A DNA stretch of 64,000 nucleotides from Corynebacterium incognita (GTDB taxonomy: Bacteria > Actinomycetota > Actinomycetes > Mycobacteriales > Mycobacteriaceae). Positions 63,977 to 64,000 of this stretch are shown piece after piece. The notes beneath the pieces are model-generated. The model did not search any database. It was given only the letters and a program-made list of their open reading frames with translations, and was not told where the DNA came from. Each line of letters opens with the position of its first letter. Within the stretch, counting starts at the first letter, position 1. Where the stretch lies: the NCBI RefSeq assembly GCF_014217255.1, contig NZ_CP059404.1:1178001-1242000 (forward strand), written 5' to 3'. The position numbers and the translations under genes are program-made.

Positions 63977-64000
63977 GTGAGCATTGAAGATGCGCAATTA
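63977..64000 (+). CDS. Start of a truncated gene
   Basis: A GTG codon 6-7 nt after GGGGGGAAAA opens a frame (VSIEDAQL) that continues to the window edge. Only eight codons are visible, so the product cannot be named and the start is tentative. Confidence 0.35.

Overview
The window is high-GC actinobacterial chromosome, almost certainly Corynebacterium. The evidence is a trpE-D-CF-B-A operon with a Trp-Trp-Trp leader peptide, a MurJ fused to a pseudokinase, the linked pcnA/NUDIX/DUF6049/murJ block, a compact actinobacterial-type Cas9 whose repeats and tracrRNA resemble those of C. diphtheriae, and four parS-type sites (about 35.2-50.8 kb), which place the window near the replication origin. 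The species cannot be read from the sequence.

Layout. 1-4.5 kb: end of a phenylacetate (paa) beta-oxidation cluster (thiolase, enoyl-CoA hydratase, 3-hydroxyacyl-CoA dehydrogenase, PaaI on the opposite strand, PaaZ). 4.6-6.4 kb: a large DUF2339 membrane protein. 6.5-12.9 kb: a visibly more A/T-rich island encoding an APC permease, a glutamine-synthetase-like ligase, a metal-dependent amidohydrolase, an M20 amidohydrolase and an RpiR regulator. This looks like a self-contained catabolic system with a split FluG-like core and no obvious described substrate. 13.0-15.4 kb: an ascorbate-type PTS (EIIAB and EIIC). 15.5-17.1 kb: a flavin dehydrogenase.

17.2-24.4 kb: a complete type II-C CRISPR-Cas locus. 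It holds a 35-repeat array on the + strand, cas2, cas1 and cas9 on the - strand, and a tracrRNA just upstream of cas9. Each repeat carries its own extended -10 promoter. Remnant terminal repeats of a probable insertion sequence lie at the left of the array.

24.4-30.4 kb: leuS, a secreted SGNH hydrolase, a MOSC protein and a permease. 30.6-43.2 kb: a homoprotocatechuate (4-hydroxyphenylacetate) meta-cleavage cluster. The minus-strand unit runs hpaG(FAH-RraA fusion)-gntR-hpaE-hpaD-hpaH-hpaI-gabD, then an aldehyde dehydrogenase. An MHS transporter and a single-component flavin monooxygenase point the other way. Two copies of a 12-bp palindrome probably bind the GntR regulator, whose only plausible start codon is ATC. 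The pathway would convert hydroxyphenylacetate to pyruvate and succinate.

43.2-48.7 kb: the trp operon behind a classical attenuator, with trpG missing and two parS sites inside coding sequence. 48.6-53.5 kb: a dicarboxylate/amino-acid symporter, SdpI-like, Rieske and bile-acid-symporter-family genes, and a DUF222/HNH protein. 53.5-64 kb: YqgE, pcnA, NUDIX hydrolase, DUF6049, murJ, yceI and a shortened aminopeptidase N, ending in a long hairpin before a truncated gene start.
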